Assembly (NCBI GenBank): GCA_946965045.2
Contig: OX337241.1
Coordinates: 124,001-188,000, forward strand
Direction of reading: 5' to 3'
From: Epithemia pelagica
Taxonomy: Eukaryota > Bacillariophyta > Bacillariophyceae > Surirellales > Surirellaceae
DNA length: 64,000 bases
Shown: in pieces, positions 1 to 11,920 of the stretch
Layout of the letters: each line of letters opens with the position of its first letter
Position numbering within the stretch: the stretch's first letter is position 1
Notes under the pieces: model-generated
What the model saw: only the letters and a program-made list of their open reading frames with translations
What the model was told of the DNA's origin: nothing
Databases searched by the model: none
Made by a program: the position numbers and the translations under genes

Positions 1-50
1 CTCATCATCATTCATCAGTGACGGAAGATTCTCTGGATGCAACGACCACC

Positions 51-770
51 ATGGCATCCTCCTCCACCGACTCGTTGTCGTCGTCGTCCAAAACCGCCAA
101 AGACAGACCATCGATTGTCCAACGGTGTACCAGTCCGTTTCGATCCTCCACAACAACAAGAACAACAACGACCAAAGCCACATCTTCTCCTCCTAGCTCT
201 GCAACGTCCATGACCTCTACGACGAATACGGCGACTGACAAATCGTGTGACAAGCAACAACCACCACTTGTCCAGCGACGATGTACCAGTCCTTTTCGAT
301 CCGAGTCTACTGCTACTACTAGTAGTAGCACTACCACCAATACTACGACAAAGAATCAAGAAACCGTCACGGGCAATCCGACCTTGGACAAGCACTTGCG
401 CAAGGCTCGCAAGGCTGGTGCCTCGGCCAAGTCGTTGCAACGAGCGGCCAACTTGGCCCATTGTGTGGGGTTGAAAACACGGGCGGCCAAATTGCAGCGC
501 ACGGCCCAAGTGGCCGAATTGGCCGGTCGGTTTGCCCATGCCGCCGATCACAATCCGTACGTCAAGCAAGCCTTACAACAACCGCTCGTGCAAACCTTGG
601 TGGCATGTACCGGCAAAACCGCCGTCAAACTCATGGTGCCCAAGAATACCACCACGACCAGCAGCAGCAAAAAGACAGCTTCTTCTTCTCCGCGACGCTC
701 TCGACAATCGTCCTCGTCGTCCTCGAGCTGGACCGGTACGTTCTTTCCAACCACCACCACCGCCAAATAA
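51..770 (+). CDS. Ser/Thr-rich hypothetical protein, possibly 5' partial
   Basis: An ATG in a good context (ACCACCATGG) opens a frame of about 239 residues. The same frame stays open to the window edge, so an upstream start or exon cannot be excluded. The first 110 residues are Ser/Thr low complexity and hold two related blocks ending in RCTSPFRS (VQRCTSPFRS and VQRRCTSPFRS), an internal duplication. Residues of about 115-195 are better ordered: a basic, Ala/Gln-rich, probably helical segment (HLRKARKAGASAKSLQRAAN and on). A Ser-rich tail follows. There is no signal peptide or membrane segment. I do not recognise the family; the helical core is the part most likely to be conserved. Confidence 0.6.
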   Translation: MASSSTDSLSSSSKTAKDRPSIVQRCTSPFRSSTTTRTTTTKATSSPPSSATSMTSTTNTATDKSCDKQQPPLVQRRCTSPFRSESTATTSSSTTTNTTTKNQETVTGNPTLDKHLRKARKAGASAKSLQRAANLAHCVGLKTRAAKLQRTAQVAELAGRFAHAADHNPYVKQALQQPLVQTLVACTGKTAVKLMVPKNTTTTSSSKKTASSSPRRSRQSSSSSSSWTGTFFPTTTTAK

Positions 771-2376
771 AGAGAGAGAGAGGCAAAAGGACACGACAGA
801 TATGGTTGGTTCTTGTGGCATGTGGATCGCGGTCCATGCTAGAATTGTATCTATTGCGTGGTCGTCCGCGTCTCTGGAAACGTAGAGCCGGTCCAGGCTG
901 CACATACACACACAAAGGTCTGTGGTGGACATATTCCTGTTTCCTGGTGTCTTCCTGGACCTTGCGGCAGTGTGTGGACCAATGATATGGGAATGATGAT
1001 TGTCCTTCTTTGCTTCATTGGAACACAAAATAGGAATAATGATGGATTGTCCAAAGCAGTATTGGTCGCGGAGAAACAACAAACGACGGCCTCTGGTCAC
1101 GAAACGTATGGTACATCTCTCTCATGAGAGAAACTGCAGGGCTGCCCAGTCGGCCAACAAAACGATTGGTAGATAACGTTGGAATGGCTTTCTTCAACAA
1201 CAGAATGATGTCCGATCCCCATCTCCTATTATTACTACTACGGCTTGTCCAGCAGAGTCGCTACTATACTATAGAAAGGATTCCACCCCATTCGTCTGTG
1301 CTTTCAGTGGCCGATCCACTCGTACCTTATCAGCTTCCTACAAGCGCGAGGTGCGTGGCCGAACGGCATGGATGGAACCTCCATCCCAACTCTTTTCGGC
1401 ACGGTTGTGCAGAGAGCAACTGTTGTATCCGAGAGAAAGAGTGTCTGTTTGTGTCACCCAATGCTTTGGTTCTCACGAGCCTCCACTAGAGAGAGCGACG
1501 AAACCACTAGAGGGAACGGGAATAACTACAGAGTTAAAAAATAATGTGTTGACTCATTACGTAATTGCCAAGTTTGACAAGTCGAACAATACGAAATCCT
1601 AGTCACGCAGCGAACGGCCAACTGAAGTTAGGTTTTGACGTGTGTCAGAAGGGCAAACATTGACATTCATCCATCTGTCCCAAGACGAGACTTGCGCGCT
1701 GCTGATAGTGTGACAGCAGGAGAAGATGGTTCGATTACACAACCAACATTGGAGCGCCATACACGGGTAGAGAGACCACAACATCTGGAGGTGATGATTT
1801 GTAGGACACTTTGGTTGACAATGTTTGCTTGGATACTATCAACAGATGGTCCAGAACGACTACGTCAATCGTCCAGGATTCGCAGTTCGCAGGTGGGCCA
1901 TTCGAACCAATTGTCGTCCCCCCAACACAAAAAGACGCACTTCTCGGAAAACAATGGTGTTGGGAGTTGATAGATCTTCCAACTTTGAAGATCTGCAGAG
2001 GGTTGCCATCCGGATCAGTCGATGACGATTGTGACAATGCCTGTTCGCGATCGTGACGAAGTGGCGCATGAGTTCTGCCTCTTCGTATTTGTACTTTGAC
2101 GGCATAGCAATGCTAGTGAGCAGTCTGTCCTTCGTCCGCTTTCCGGTACTGGAACTGAACTCAGAGAAACGAGCCGCCGAAGCCTACAATAGCTCGATGG
2201 AATGCATCGATTACTTATTCAAGTTCAAGTCGACACCCAGAAATCGTACTGTTCTCTTCGCCATGATGATATCTAATCGATTATCGGTTATTGCGGTTCT
2301 CATTTCCATTTTGGACCACGTCGACCCAAACTGGCTTCGCTGCGGCTGATGACTTCCTTCACATTTTTTGGAGAGA
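771..2376. other. Intergenic region, nothing convincing
   Basis: Only short, mutually overlapping frames occur on both strands. None has an ordered protein, a splice pattern or low-complexity character like the neighbouring genes. A 98-residue frame at about 2053-2349 (+) has some ordered composition but no recognisable motif and no ATG-context support. The region probably holds the 3' end of the first gene and the promoter of the next. Confidence 0.5.
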
Positions 2377-3024
2377 ATGGATTGGAAATTGGAAAGTGGG
2401 ATCAACAATGTCATTACCTTTCTATCCACGATATTGAAACTTGAAACCTCTCTCGCACGTTATTTCTATGGAGTTTCCATGAACAAACCAAAAGTTTCTT
2501 CGAGAATGTGCCTCCATTCCCTGTCACCATCGTCATCGCAGCCCTTGGGAGCAGCCACGAAAGAGTTGCAACGAATATCATCGCGAAAACGCAAATACAA
2601 CCACCATCCTCTGACACAAGCCCTGCTGGAGCAACGGCAGTCATCCACTCAATGCCTCGACCTGAACGATTTGTATCGCAGTCTTCACGAAACAGACGAA
2701 AGTACTTCCATCACAAACCGGGAGCCCTTACCATCTCTTTCCTGGAGCTTTCTGTCGGATGATGAAGAAGAAGACGAAGATCATGATGATGATGAAGCCA
2801 ATGACAAGTACTCGGTGATTAAACCAAAGCTTTCATGCCGAGACTCTTTGCGACAAGCCCATGTCTGTGATGATATCAAACCCTTTCGAAACAACAAGCG
2901 TCGTCGCACCAAACCCCTGGCCCGGTCCAAATCCTTTGTCGTGGGACTCTCTTCTCTGGATCGCGAAGACGATCCTCTCTTGTTGAGAATGCAACATTCC
3001 TACTGGCCCTATCCATGTCACTAG
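2377..3024 (+). CDS. Hypothetical acidic/basic protein, unrecognised
   Basis: The frame runs about 215 residues from the ATG at 2377. In-frame ATGs at 2479 and 2506 are alternatives, and the later ones may be right because the first 40 residues look like translated leader. The protein has a basic stretch (SSRKRKY), a strongly acidic tract (DDEEEDEDHDDDEAND) about two-thirds along, a second basic run (NNKRRRTKPLARSKSF) and ends in an aromatic tail (YWPYPCH). The paired basic clusters would suit nuclear localisation, which is an inference from composition only. There are no membrane segments and no recognised domain. Confidence 0.5.
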   Translation: MDWKLESGINNVITFLSTILKLETSLARYFYGVSMNKPKVSSRMCLHSLSPSSSQPLGAATKELQRISSRKRKYNHHPLTQALLEQRQSSTQCLDLNDLYRSLHETDESTSITNREPLPSLSWSFLSDDEEEDEDHDDDEANDKYSVIKPKLSCRDSLRQAHVCDDIKPFRNNKRRRTKPLARSKSFVVGLSSLDREDDPLLLRMQHSYWPYPCH

Positions 3025-4883
3025 GTAGCGTTGTGGCTCTCTCATTCTGCTTCATATCTTGTACAAAAAGAACGGCGGCGATGGACCCGCTCAAGCTCGG
3101 CCAAATCTCTCTTGTACAGCACTGTTGAAACCACCTCCCCCGGTTGGCCTTTCTATACATCAAATGTACAAAGGCTGTGTGGCTGACCATACCGGTGGAG
3201 AACTAGGCCCAAATGTGTTTTTTCCTATTATACAGTTTCATATACTATAGATGAAAGATATTGTATACTTGTTCAATCCAACTAGGAGTAATACTAGTTA
3301 CATCATACACTGTGGAAAGTTGATTCAAAGTCTCCCTTGCCTCGTCCTAACTTGTTGTTTCTGCTCCTCCTGACTCGCTCCCCAGACTAGATTTTTTCCG
3401 CGTCCTTGAGTGAGTGGCTGTTCCATGATGAGAGAGCGAACAGAGACGGGGTAAGCTTTGTATCAAACAACATGATTGGAGTACTGCTCTCATTGCTATT
3501 CATGCCTCCATAAAGGAGGGAGTGCCTAGACTCCTAGAGAATACTTTACTATTGGGATCGTGAAGAGGCGATTTGAGATCTAAAACGGTATTGCAAGCCG
3601 ACGAATACCAAACTCATGAAGAAGTAAATTCATAAAGAGTAAGAGATACTGATCCAGGCAGACTTCGACAATATCCATGATCCTTGTTCCGTGTCACGTT
3701 TCATTCGAGATAGCATACAGCCCAAGAGGCCACCAGGGAGCAATGATACGGTCTAGAGAATTAGGCTTTCTCTGGAAAGAGGGCCAGCTGCGGTCCGAAC
3801 CATGACAGCCCCAAGAACAAATCATTCTACTGGCAAAAGGCATTGTTCGCCTCCCTCATTGCGTCCATCATGCGATTGCAAAAGGTTCTCTTCTGTTCCT
3901 TGGCCATGCGTGTGTTTTCATGAGAAAATACCAGATGATATGCATTTTGAGTTACCAGTGGTCAATGTTGTGTCATGCCCACATGATGATGTATGGAACG
4001 GAATCGTAGAAAGTTCGAAATCAGAACAGAACAAGTGGGCATTCGATTGCCATCCCATGCAAACAGAAACCTTTTTGTGTTCTCTTGTTTGTGGGACTGC
4101 CATTTGGGAACAGATGGTTCGCTTCGATCAAATTTCCAAAAAAATGAGAAGCATCCCATCAAAGACCAGTCGTTCATGCATCATTCTTTGGGGCGTCATT
4201 GGAGTTTCTTCAAATTCGTGTCGGGTAGCCCTTCCGAACTTTGAATCGTTCTGGTGCTAGCGTCGATGCTCCTGTCGATTAAATTCTGAGACTCGAGGCA
4301 TTCTTGCCCATTGTTTGTATTGTATGGGCCATTGAGGGCATGCAGCGGCTTCGAGGAAGATCTGTGTGAACAAAATAATAAAATCATGGTCCGATTTGGC
4401 TTCTCCCGTTTTCTGTTTCTCGCGAGTCCCGATGAGACATCAAGCGGACACGAAATAACAGCGCAAGGATTCGTGACTGACTACACATGGAAAAGACTGT
4501 ACTATCATAATCTTTATAATCTTTCTATGTGGCTATAGGCCTTGTTGCGACCCCACAGGCCGATACCATACACGGTATTCCTACCTGGTTTTGCAATTGC
4601 TTTCTCTTCCTTGCGTTCGACTCCTCCGCTCTTGTGGCGAAAGATACAATGCCAGTATGGAGGACTTGGTCAAAGCATGGCAAGATCCTCAGTAGTCCAA
4701 TGACGCCTGTTTGGATCTACTGTGTGTGGTGCTTTGCATCGACTGGTGTTACAATCCTTTTGAACGTTTTAACAACAAGAAAGGTATCATTGACCCCTTA
4801 CTATATTCGACTTTCCCAATTTGCTAAGTATATAAAGACAGCAACCATTCATTCGAACAACAGTTGCCCAACAATCACGTCAT
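3025..4883. other. Intergenic region with one weak ORF
   Basis: This is mostly AT-richer unstructured sequence. A 152-codon frame from an ATG at 3802 to 4260 (+) is Cys- and Ser-rich (CDCKRF near the start), but it has no recognisable motif, intron signal or compositional match to neighbours. I treat it as doubtful. Nothing else is supported. Confidence 0.4.
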
Positions 4884-7800
4884 TCAGGACGCTTCATACC
4901 CCTCCTCCTCCTCTTCCTCTTCCTCTTCTTCTTCTTCTTCTTCTTCTTCTTCTTCGACCAAGGCTGCCTCGTATCGACGCCTTGACTTGGACTTGTGTTG
5001 TTCCTTGGCCAGTTGTCGGTGAGCCGCCAATTTGGATTTGGATATACACAGTCGAGGACGACGACGACAAGGAGCGGCGCTCCGGTCCTCCACATTGGCA
5101 CTCGTTGTATCGACACTCCCAGAAGAGGACGACAGTTGGGGTGAAGAAGAATGCATGGCGAAGGAACTGGACGCCTTTAACATGGCATCACTGTCATCCT
5201 GTAAAGCAACGGATTCATGCGTCAAGGGCGATGGCTGCGTCGTAGCTTTCATCGTGTCTTGTTGTGTGCTCAATTGGCTTGGTGACACTGGATTGGTAGG
5301 CAAATTGCAACTCCGGTTTGTTTCTTCGTCATGGGACTGTAGTTCGTCCACAACATGAACATCTTGATTGGAATCCGACGATTGGTTGGATAGTTGTTGG
5401 ACTTCTACACTTGTTGAGGACGAGGAGGAGAGTATTGGATCCACAGGCTTCCCCTCTGTCGGATCGTCTCCTTGTTTTCGTTTTCTCTTTTTGGTGTTCT
5501 TCCATAGCCGTTGGGTCTCCTGGTCCGTCGCCCTTTTGTGGTTCTTGTCCATTGGTCGTTTGGACATGGGTGTCGTTTTGCTCTTGCTGTTGTTGTGTGG
5601 CAGGACGCTGGACTTGTTGTTTTTCGTTGCGTGTTTGCTTGTCTTGTTGGTACTGGGAGGTCTCACTACACATTGAATGGGATCACCATCCGAATCCAAC
5701 AAGGTTGCATTGGTACCATCAAACCAATATTCCTTGGCGTCTTGTCGACATGGTACGTTGGAGGATGGACCGTCCTCTCTCGGTTGCGTTGTTGTTCTTG
5801 TCGTCGTCGTTGACGGCCGCACAAGGGTATAATGCTTATCAGGTTCGGCTCCTTCCCAGGAAAAGCCCTTGGGTTGGGTCGGATCGACTGGATACAGGAT
5901 CAAGACTTTGCCATCCATGGGTCGTTCAAATATTTGCACCAAAAAATACCGAGCCGGGTCGTGTGGTGGTGAAACAACAACGGCGGCTTCATCCTCCCGT
6001 GTCTCTGGTTGTGAGTGTTGGTCGTCGTTATCATCGTCGTTGGGCCAATACACATGCAAGTGGGGCACCGACACTTGGACAAAATCTCCACACAAGAGGG
6101 GTGGAACCCCACTTGGTTGTTCGTGGTCACCGTCCTGGCTGTTACTGGATCCCGGTGGTTGTGGCGGCGACGGTGACGGCGGCAACCCACTTTGGACGGC
6201 ACTGGTTTCTCGACTGCCCAGGACATTGTAAAAGCAGAGCAATTCATTGCGGGCCGTTTCTTCAATCAATTGCCAATCTTGTTGCCGGGTACTCATATCC
6301 AATTCCATGCGGGCCACAAAGGCCGTAAAGGCATCCCAGGTATAATGCAAGGCCCAATTGCGACAGGTGCGCACCGCCTTGGGTGTGACGGCATTGCCAC
6401 CCCGTCGGATATACCGATACAACTGATAGAGCAAATAGCGACGGGCGGCCGTATCCATGCCCACTTGACGCCAGAGCAATTGGACCAAACGACCACACAA
6501 AAAGACGGACGAATATTGTGTATCGGGATCGTATTCGGCCACGACCGGAGGAGCCGACGTGGTTTCGGGAGTTGTAGGTAGATCTTTGTTATTATTGTTG
6601 TCCTTCTCCTGCTCCTCTTCGTTTCGTTGGTGCACGGGTTGTCGGTGGTGCGGTGATGATGATTCTCGAGACTTGTTACGGGAGGGTCGTGGCCAGGCGG
6701 AAAAAAAGAGGACGGCCCGAAACTCGGTCGAGGCCGGTCCCGCATGGACCATGCTCCCAGGCAAGGACAAGAGTGTTCCAACGGGGTACGACGACAAACT
6801 GTCGTCGTCATTGTCATCGTTGCCTCCCGGAATCACTGCGTCGTGAGAATGAGAAGGCGCGTCACTGGTGTTCGTGGTCGGGTGGTCGTCGTCATTGTCC
6901 TTGCGGTGGTGGTGGTTAGAGGCCGGCTTCTTTTGGACAAAATCTTCTTCAGGCAACAAGACGGTACCATACCCTCGAATCAAGGTTTGTGCATCCTTGC
7001 TGTGACACAAGGCTTGGACCAAGGACGGTGGGACACCCCGTTCCAAAGGATGTGGACAGAAATCTCCTTGTCCTGGTCGTCGTTGTAGTGGTGGTTGGTG
7101 ATTGTCGTCCTTGTTGTCATTTGTCGTTGTTGTAGTTCGATTCGTCGTGCTGTGGTTGTAATAGACATGATCGTAGGCATTGGCTCGTTCCCAGGCGTGG
7201 AGCAATTGCGGAATGGTCGAGAGAGGACAAGTAGTAGTAGTTCCCAGGAGTGTGGGATACCAAATGGTTCCGGGACTGGCCGTGACGAGCAATCCACATT
7301 GATGATTGGGATACAAGACATCAATGTGCGGTGCTTGTGCTTCGACCGTCCCATAGGTGAGAATGAGGGAAAAATTGCCAAACTTGTATTTGTTGCAAGT
7401 CAAGCGTGGATCGCGGTGCGCTTGGGCCTGTGCATAGTCCATCAAACACTGCTTGGTGTCGGTCGGGTCCAAGCCGTGGCGGCGCAATAAGGAATCCAAA
7501 CAGGCCGTGCCCTTGATGAGTTGGCTGGTCGTCGTTGTTGTTTTATTTTTCTTGTTGGTGTTGTTGCTGTTGTTCAAAGTAGACGATTGTTGATGAACGG
7601 GTTGACAAAAGATTTCGTATCGATTGGCTTGAATCATGCGCACCGATTCCGGTGTGGTGCCGTTCCAGTGTTCCATCCACTGATCCAAAAACAATTGCGT
7701 CGATCGTTTCGGCAAGACGTCCTTGCCCAAAAACTCCAACAAGTGCAATGCCTTTTCATGATGCTGTTCGTGTTGTTGTTGTTGTTGTTGTGGACAAGGA

Positions 7801-7994
7801 TGATTGTCCATTCTTAGAGGCGGAAGAATCACCTTCATGCCACCACGAGTCCACTCTTTCGTGTCCTCCTCCTCCACCTCTTGGGTGTTATTAGCCGATA
7901 ATAATGACTCATCACTCCTGGAAACGGTGGCCACCATTGGCAGGGCCGTGGTCCAGTCATTATCATGGTCGTCGTCACTTGGACCACCGTTCAT
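4884..7994 (-). CDS. Large 2OG-Fe(II)-oxygenase-like protein with poly-Glu tail
   Basis: A single-exon frame of 1036 residues. The ordered core is spaced by His/Asn/Asp/Thr-rich inserts. Two conserved-looking pieces carry the spacing of the 2-oxoglutarate/Fe(II) dioxygenase triad: HID near residue 221 (PHIDVLYPNHQCGLLVTAS), a later His near 416 (MVHAGPASTEFRAVLFFSAW) and an Arg eight residues on. These would be the HxD...H iron ligands and the 2-oxoglutarate-binding Arg. A helical middle domain follows (RYLLYQLYRYIRRGGNAV). The last 300 residues are disordered, with a basic nuclear-localisation-like run (KNTKKRKRKQ) and a poly-Glu tract just before the C-terminus. The triad is seen; enzymatic activity and substrate are inference. 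Diatom-specific families of this form are usually unannotated. Confidence 0.6.
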   Translation of the reverse strand: MNGGPSDDDHDNDWTTALPMVATVSRSDESLLSANNTQEVEEEDTKEWTRGGMKVILPPLRMDNHPCPQQQQQQHEQHHEKALHLLEFLGKDVLPKRSTQLFLDQWMEHWNGTTPESVRMIQANRYEIFCQPVHQQSSTLNNSNNTNKKNKTTTTTSQLIKGTACLDSLLRRHGLDPTDTKQCLMDYAQAQAHRDPRLTCNKYKFGNFSLILTYGTVEAQAPHIDVLYPNHQCGLLVTASPGTIWYPTLLGTTTTCPLSTIPQLLHAWERANAYDHVYYNHSTTNRTTTTTNDNKDDNHQPPLQRRPGQGDFCPHPLERGVPPSLVQALCHSKDAQTLIRGYGTVLLPEEDFVQKKPASNHHHRKDNDDDHPTTNTSDAPSHSHDAVIPGGNDDNDDDSLSSYPVGTLLSLPGSMVHAGPASTEFRAVLFFSAWPRPSRNKSRESSSPHHRQPVHQRNEEEQEKDNNNNKDLPTTPETTSAPPVVAEYDPDTQYSSVFLCGRLVQLLWRQVGMDTAARRYLLYQLYRYIRRGGNAVTPKAVRTCRNWALHYTWDAFTAFVARMELDMSTRQQDWQLIEETARNELLCFYNVLGSRETSAVQSGLPPSPSPPQPPGSSNSQDGDHEQPSGVPPLLCGDFVQVSVPHLHVYWPNDDDNDDQHSQPETREDEAAVVVSPPHDPARYFLVQIFERPMDGKVLILYPVDPTQPKGFSWEGAEPDKHYTLVRPSTTTTRTTTQPREDGPSSNVPCRQDAKEYWFDGTNATLLDSDGDPIQCVVRPPSTNKTSKHATKNNKSSVLPHNNSKSKTTPMSKRPMDKNHKRATDQETQRLWKNTKKRKRKQGDDPTEGKPVDPILSSSSSTSVEVQQLSNQSSDSNQDVHVVDELQSHDEETNRSCNLPTNPVSPSQLSTQQDTMKATTQPSPLTHESVALQDDSDAMLKASSSFAMHSSSPQLSSSSGSVDTTSANVEDRSAAPCRRRPRLCISKSKLAAHRQLAKEQHKSKSRRRYEAALVEEEEEEEEEEEEEEEEEEGYEAS
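4900..4956. repeat. CTT/CTC trinucleotide microsatellite coding poly-Glu
   Basis: An imperfect (CTC/CTT)n run. On the minus strand it is GAG/GAA and encodes about 18-20 consecutive Glu residues at the very end of the oxygenase-like protein. Length polymorphism would change the acidic tail without shifting frame. Confidence 0.85.
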
Positions 7995-9481
<1,487 letters not shown>

Positions 9482-11920
9482 TTACACTTTGGAATTCTCT
9501 GGCTGGGTGCTGGCATTCGACGACGATTGTTCTGGTTCTTGCTCTTGGCCCGGTCGATCCAGTTTGGGATCGCCATAATCCACCGGATGGTACCAGGCGG
9601 GCAATGGTCCATGTGCTTGATACCGTTGTCTCGGGGTGGATGGCTGGCCCTTTTGGGTCTTGTCATTCTCATTGTCGTCCTCGTCGTCATGGACCGAACT
9701 GGCTTGTGGCAAGGCATAATCGTACACCAATTCTTCATTGCACACATCGCGTCGACTCAACAATCCCATGCCATGCATAATCAAGGGACTGCCGGAATGA
9801 TAAAAGGCCGTCTTCCAGGTCGGATCTTGCACATAGGTATTGGGAATGTACCGGGACAGCGACGATTGGGATGGATTGGTCGTCCCTGGTTGTGGTGTTT
9901 GTGCTTGTGCTTGTTGGTTTTTCCATTCTTGATTGGCCTTTTGAATGGCGGACTGGGAATAATTGACGAGAATGGATTGGGTATTGGGCCATCCCTGGGC
10001 CGGTGGATGATTGGCCATGTGGGCCAGGGCCCAGGGATTGCACGATCCGGGTTCCGTCAGAACCGTCACGGGCGATTGTCGAGAATCAATCAAGTAATGA
10101 TCAAAGCGCAAACTGGTCAAGTACTCGTGTGTCTTGTCCGTAATGGACGAACCTTTCTTGGTGGTGGGAGATGCTCCGTCGGGCGATTGCAAATACTCCA
10201 AGGCGGCCAAGGATTCTTGTTCTTGCAATTCTTCCGCCGTCGGTTCCTCATTGTCATTGTTCTGGTCCTGCCGTTTGTGGTGGTGTTGCTGTTGCTGTCG
10301 TTGTTGCAAGGCCCGTTGTTGGGCGGCTGCGGCCGCCACGGTGGCATCCGTCAACAATTCGCGCGTCCACACCGGTCCGGGTTGAAAGGCCACGAGACTG
10401 CCCACGGGAGCCGTCCCATCGACAAAAATCCCCCGTCCCACCGGTGTGTTGGTACTGCTATCCAAGGTGGATCGCAAACACAAAATGGAATAGCCCAATG
10501 CTTGGCGAATCAGAGCCGATCGACAGAGATTGCGGGTTTGATGCATCCGCAACAGGTGCAAGTTGGACGAAGACGGCGACGACGACGAATGGTCTTGCGG
10601 GTCGTCGTCATCGTCATGCTTGTGGTGGTCGTCATCCGTGTCGGTCATCCACGGCATGCCAAAATAATCCAAGGCATGTTGTTGTTGTGGTGATTGGGAT
10701 TGGGTACTGACGGCGTCGTCGTTGGATTGGTCGTAGGTCAATCCATGATAGTCCAACACTTGTTCCAGGGCCCCCACTTTGGTTTCCAAAAAGGCCAATT
10801 GGGATGCCACCAAGGCACTCCATTGCTGCCGCGTCGCAGCCGGAATGGTGGTGGTTGTGGAGGACTCAGGAGCATCCTCGTTCGCTTCTTGTTCTTCTTC
10901 TTCTTGTGGTTGTTCCAATAGGATTTGTTGTTGACGTTTTGTCTGGTTCCATACTTGAATCGTATACTCGTGTTCGGATCGTAAAATATCGTGCCATTGT
11001 TGTTGTTGTTCTTGTTCCGCCTCGTCGGCTGGTTGTTCTTGTAGCTGCTGGTCGTTATTGTCGTTGTCGGGTTGTTCTGGTTCGGGTCGTTTTGGTGACA
11101 CTTGCAACAATCCCAATTGGTCATCGACTTGCGCCCATGTCACGAGCAATTGGACGAGTTGCGGATCCATGACATGTTCGACCGATCCTCGCAAATGACC
11201 ATTGGGTTTGCGATCCAATTGGCCCCAATAGGCTTCCACTTCGGTTTGCGCTTGTTGAAACAAGGTGGCATCATGTGTCAGCGACAAGAGCAGGCCGGAC
11301 AAGGATGCCAGTGGGGCAGCATGATTGTCGTCCGTGTCATTCGTGTCGCTCGATTGTGCTAGTGCTTGTTCTGGTGCTTGGTTCAGTTGTTTCTTGTGTT
11401 CGTTCAATCGAATGGCCCGGACTTGCATGGCCATCAAGGCAAAGTAGAGATAACGTCGTTCCAATTGCAAATCAAAATCCTCTTCATGTTCACGTCCAAA
11501 CAAGACATTGATCAAGATTCGCCAATAACTTTGTTCCTTGGGTGCCCGAATGGCAGTTGCAGGACGGGTCGTGTGATACAGGCGTCGTTGAAATGGTGGT
11601 CGTCCATGAATCAAGGAACAAGATCGAGAAGAAAAAGAGCAAGCGTTGGAGGAGTAGGAGGAGTATGGCCCGAATGAGCATGATGACGGTGACAAGGAGG
11701 AGGATGGGTGGTGATAGTCTTGTTGGCGGGAGGAACAACCACTGGTCGTCATTCTTCGATCGTGACTTGTTGTCGTGGTCATTGTCGTGGTCGTGATTGG
11801 TTGGTACTGCCACGAAACAGAGGAGGAGGAGCATGTCATTTGCCGCCGATACGAGCACCACTGCAACGACGATGACGACGACAATGGCGGCTGCCTCCAC
11901 ACATTCAGAATCCTCTTCAT
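9482..11920 (-). CDS. SETD9-like SET-domain protein, probably mitochondrial
   Basis: I chose the ATG at 11920 (MKRILNVWRQPP), which begins a basic Ser-rich, mitochondrial-presequence-like leader. An in-frame ATG at 12172 is possible, but its extra 84 residues look like translated leader and include a run read from a TATATA tract. The protein is about 812 residues. A first helical domain (YWRILINVLFGREHEEDFDL) is followed by acidic/Gln linkers, then a split SET domain: GRGIFVDGTAPVGSLVAFQP near 496, NPWALAHMANHP near 625 (the NH..NP-like adenosylmethionine/substrate region), and NEELVYDYAL near 725 (the EELxxDY motif). This arrangement is like SETD9. It is a predicted lysine methyltransferase; substrate unknown. 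Confidence 0.65.
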   Translation of the reverse strand: MKRILNVWRQPPLSSSSSLQWCSYRRQMTCSSSSVSWQYQPITTTTMTTTTSHDRRMTTSGCSSRQQDYHHPSSSLSPSSCSFGPYSSYSSNACSFSSRSCSLIHGRPPFQRRLYHTTRPATAIRAPKEQSYWRILINVLFGREHEEDFDLQLERRYLYFALMAMQVRAIRLNEHKKQLNQAPEQALAQSSDTNDTDDNHAAPLASLSGLLLSLTHDATLFQQAQTEVEAYWGQLDRKPNGHLRGSVEHVMDPQLVQLLVTWAQVDDQLGLLQVSPKRPEPEQPDNDNNDQQLQEQPADEAEQEQQQQWHDILRSEHEYTIQVWNQTKRQQQILLEQPQEEEEQEANEDAPESSTTTTIPAATRQQWSALVASQLAFLETKVGALEQVLDYHGLTYDQSNDDAVSTQSQSPQQQHALDYFGMPWMTDTDDDHHKHDDDDDPQDHSSSSPSSSNLHLLRMHQTRNLCRSALIRQALGYSILCLRSTLDSSTNTPVGRGIFVDGTAPVGSLVAFQPGPVWTRELLTDATVAAAAAQQRALQQRQQQQHHHKRQDQNNDNEEPTAEELQEQESLAALEYLQSPDGASPTTKKGSSITDKTHEYLTSLRFDHYLIDSRQSPVTVLTEPGSCNPWALAHMANHPPAQGWPNTQSILVNYSQSAIQKANQEWKNQQAQAQTPQPGTTNPSQSSLSRYIPNTYVQDPTWKTAFYHSGSPLIMHGMGLLSRRDVCNEELVYDYALPQASSVHDDEDDNENDKTQKGQPSTPRQRYQAHGPLPAWYHPVDYGDPKLDRPGQEQEPEQSSSNASTQPENSKV

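Noticed and set aside
3802-4260. 152-codon plus-strand ORF as a gene
   Set aside because: No motif, no splice support, and composition differs from neighbours; noted only within the intergenic entry.
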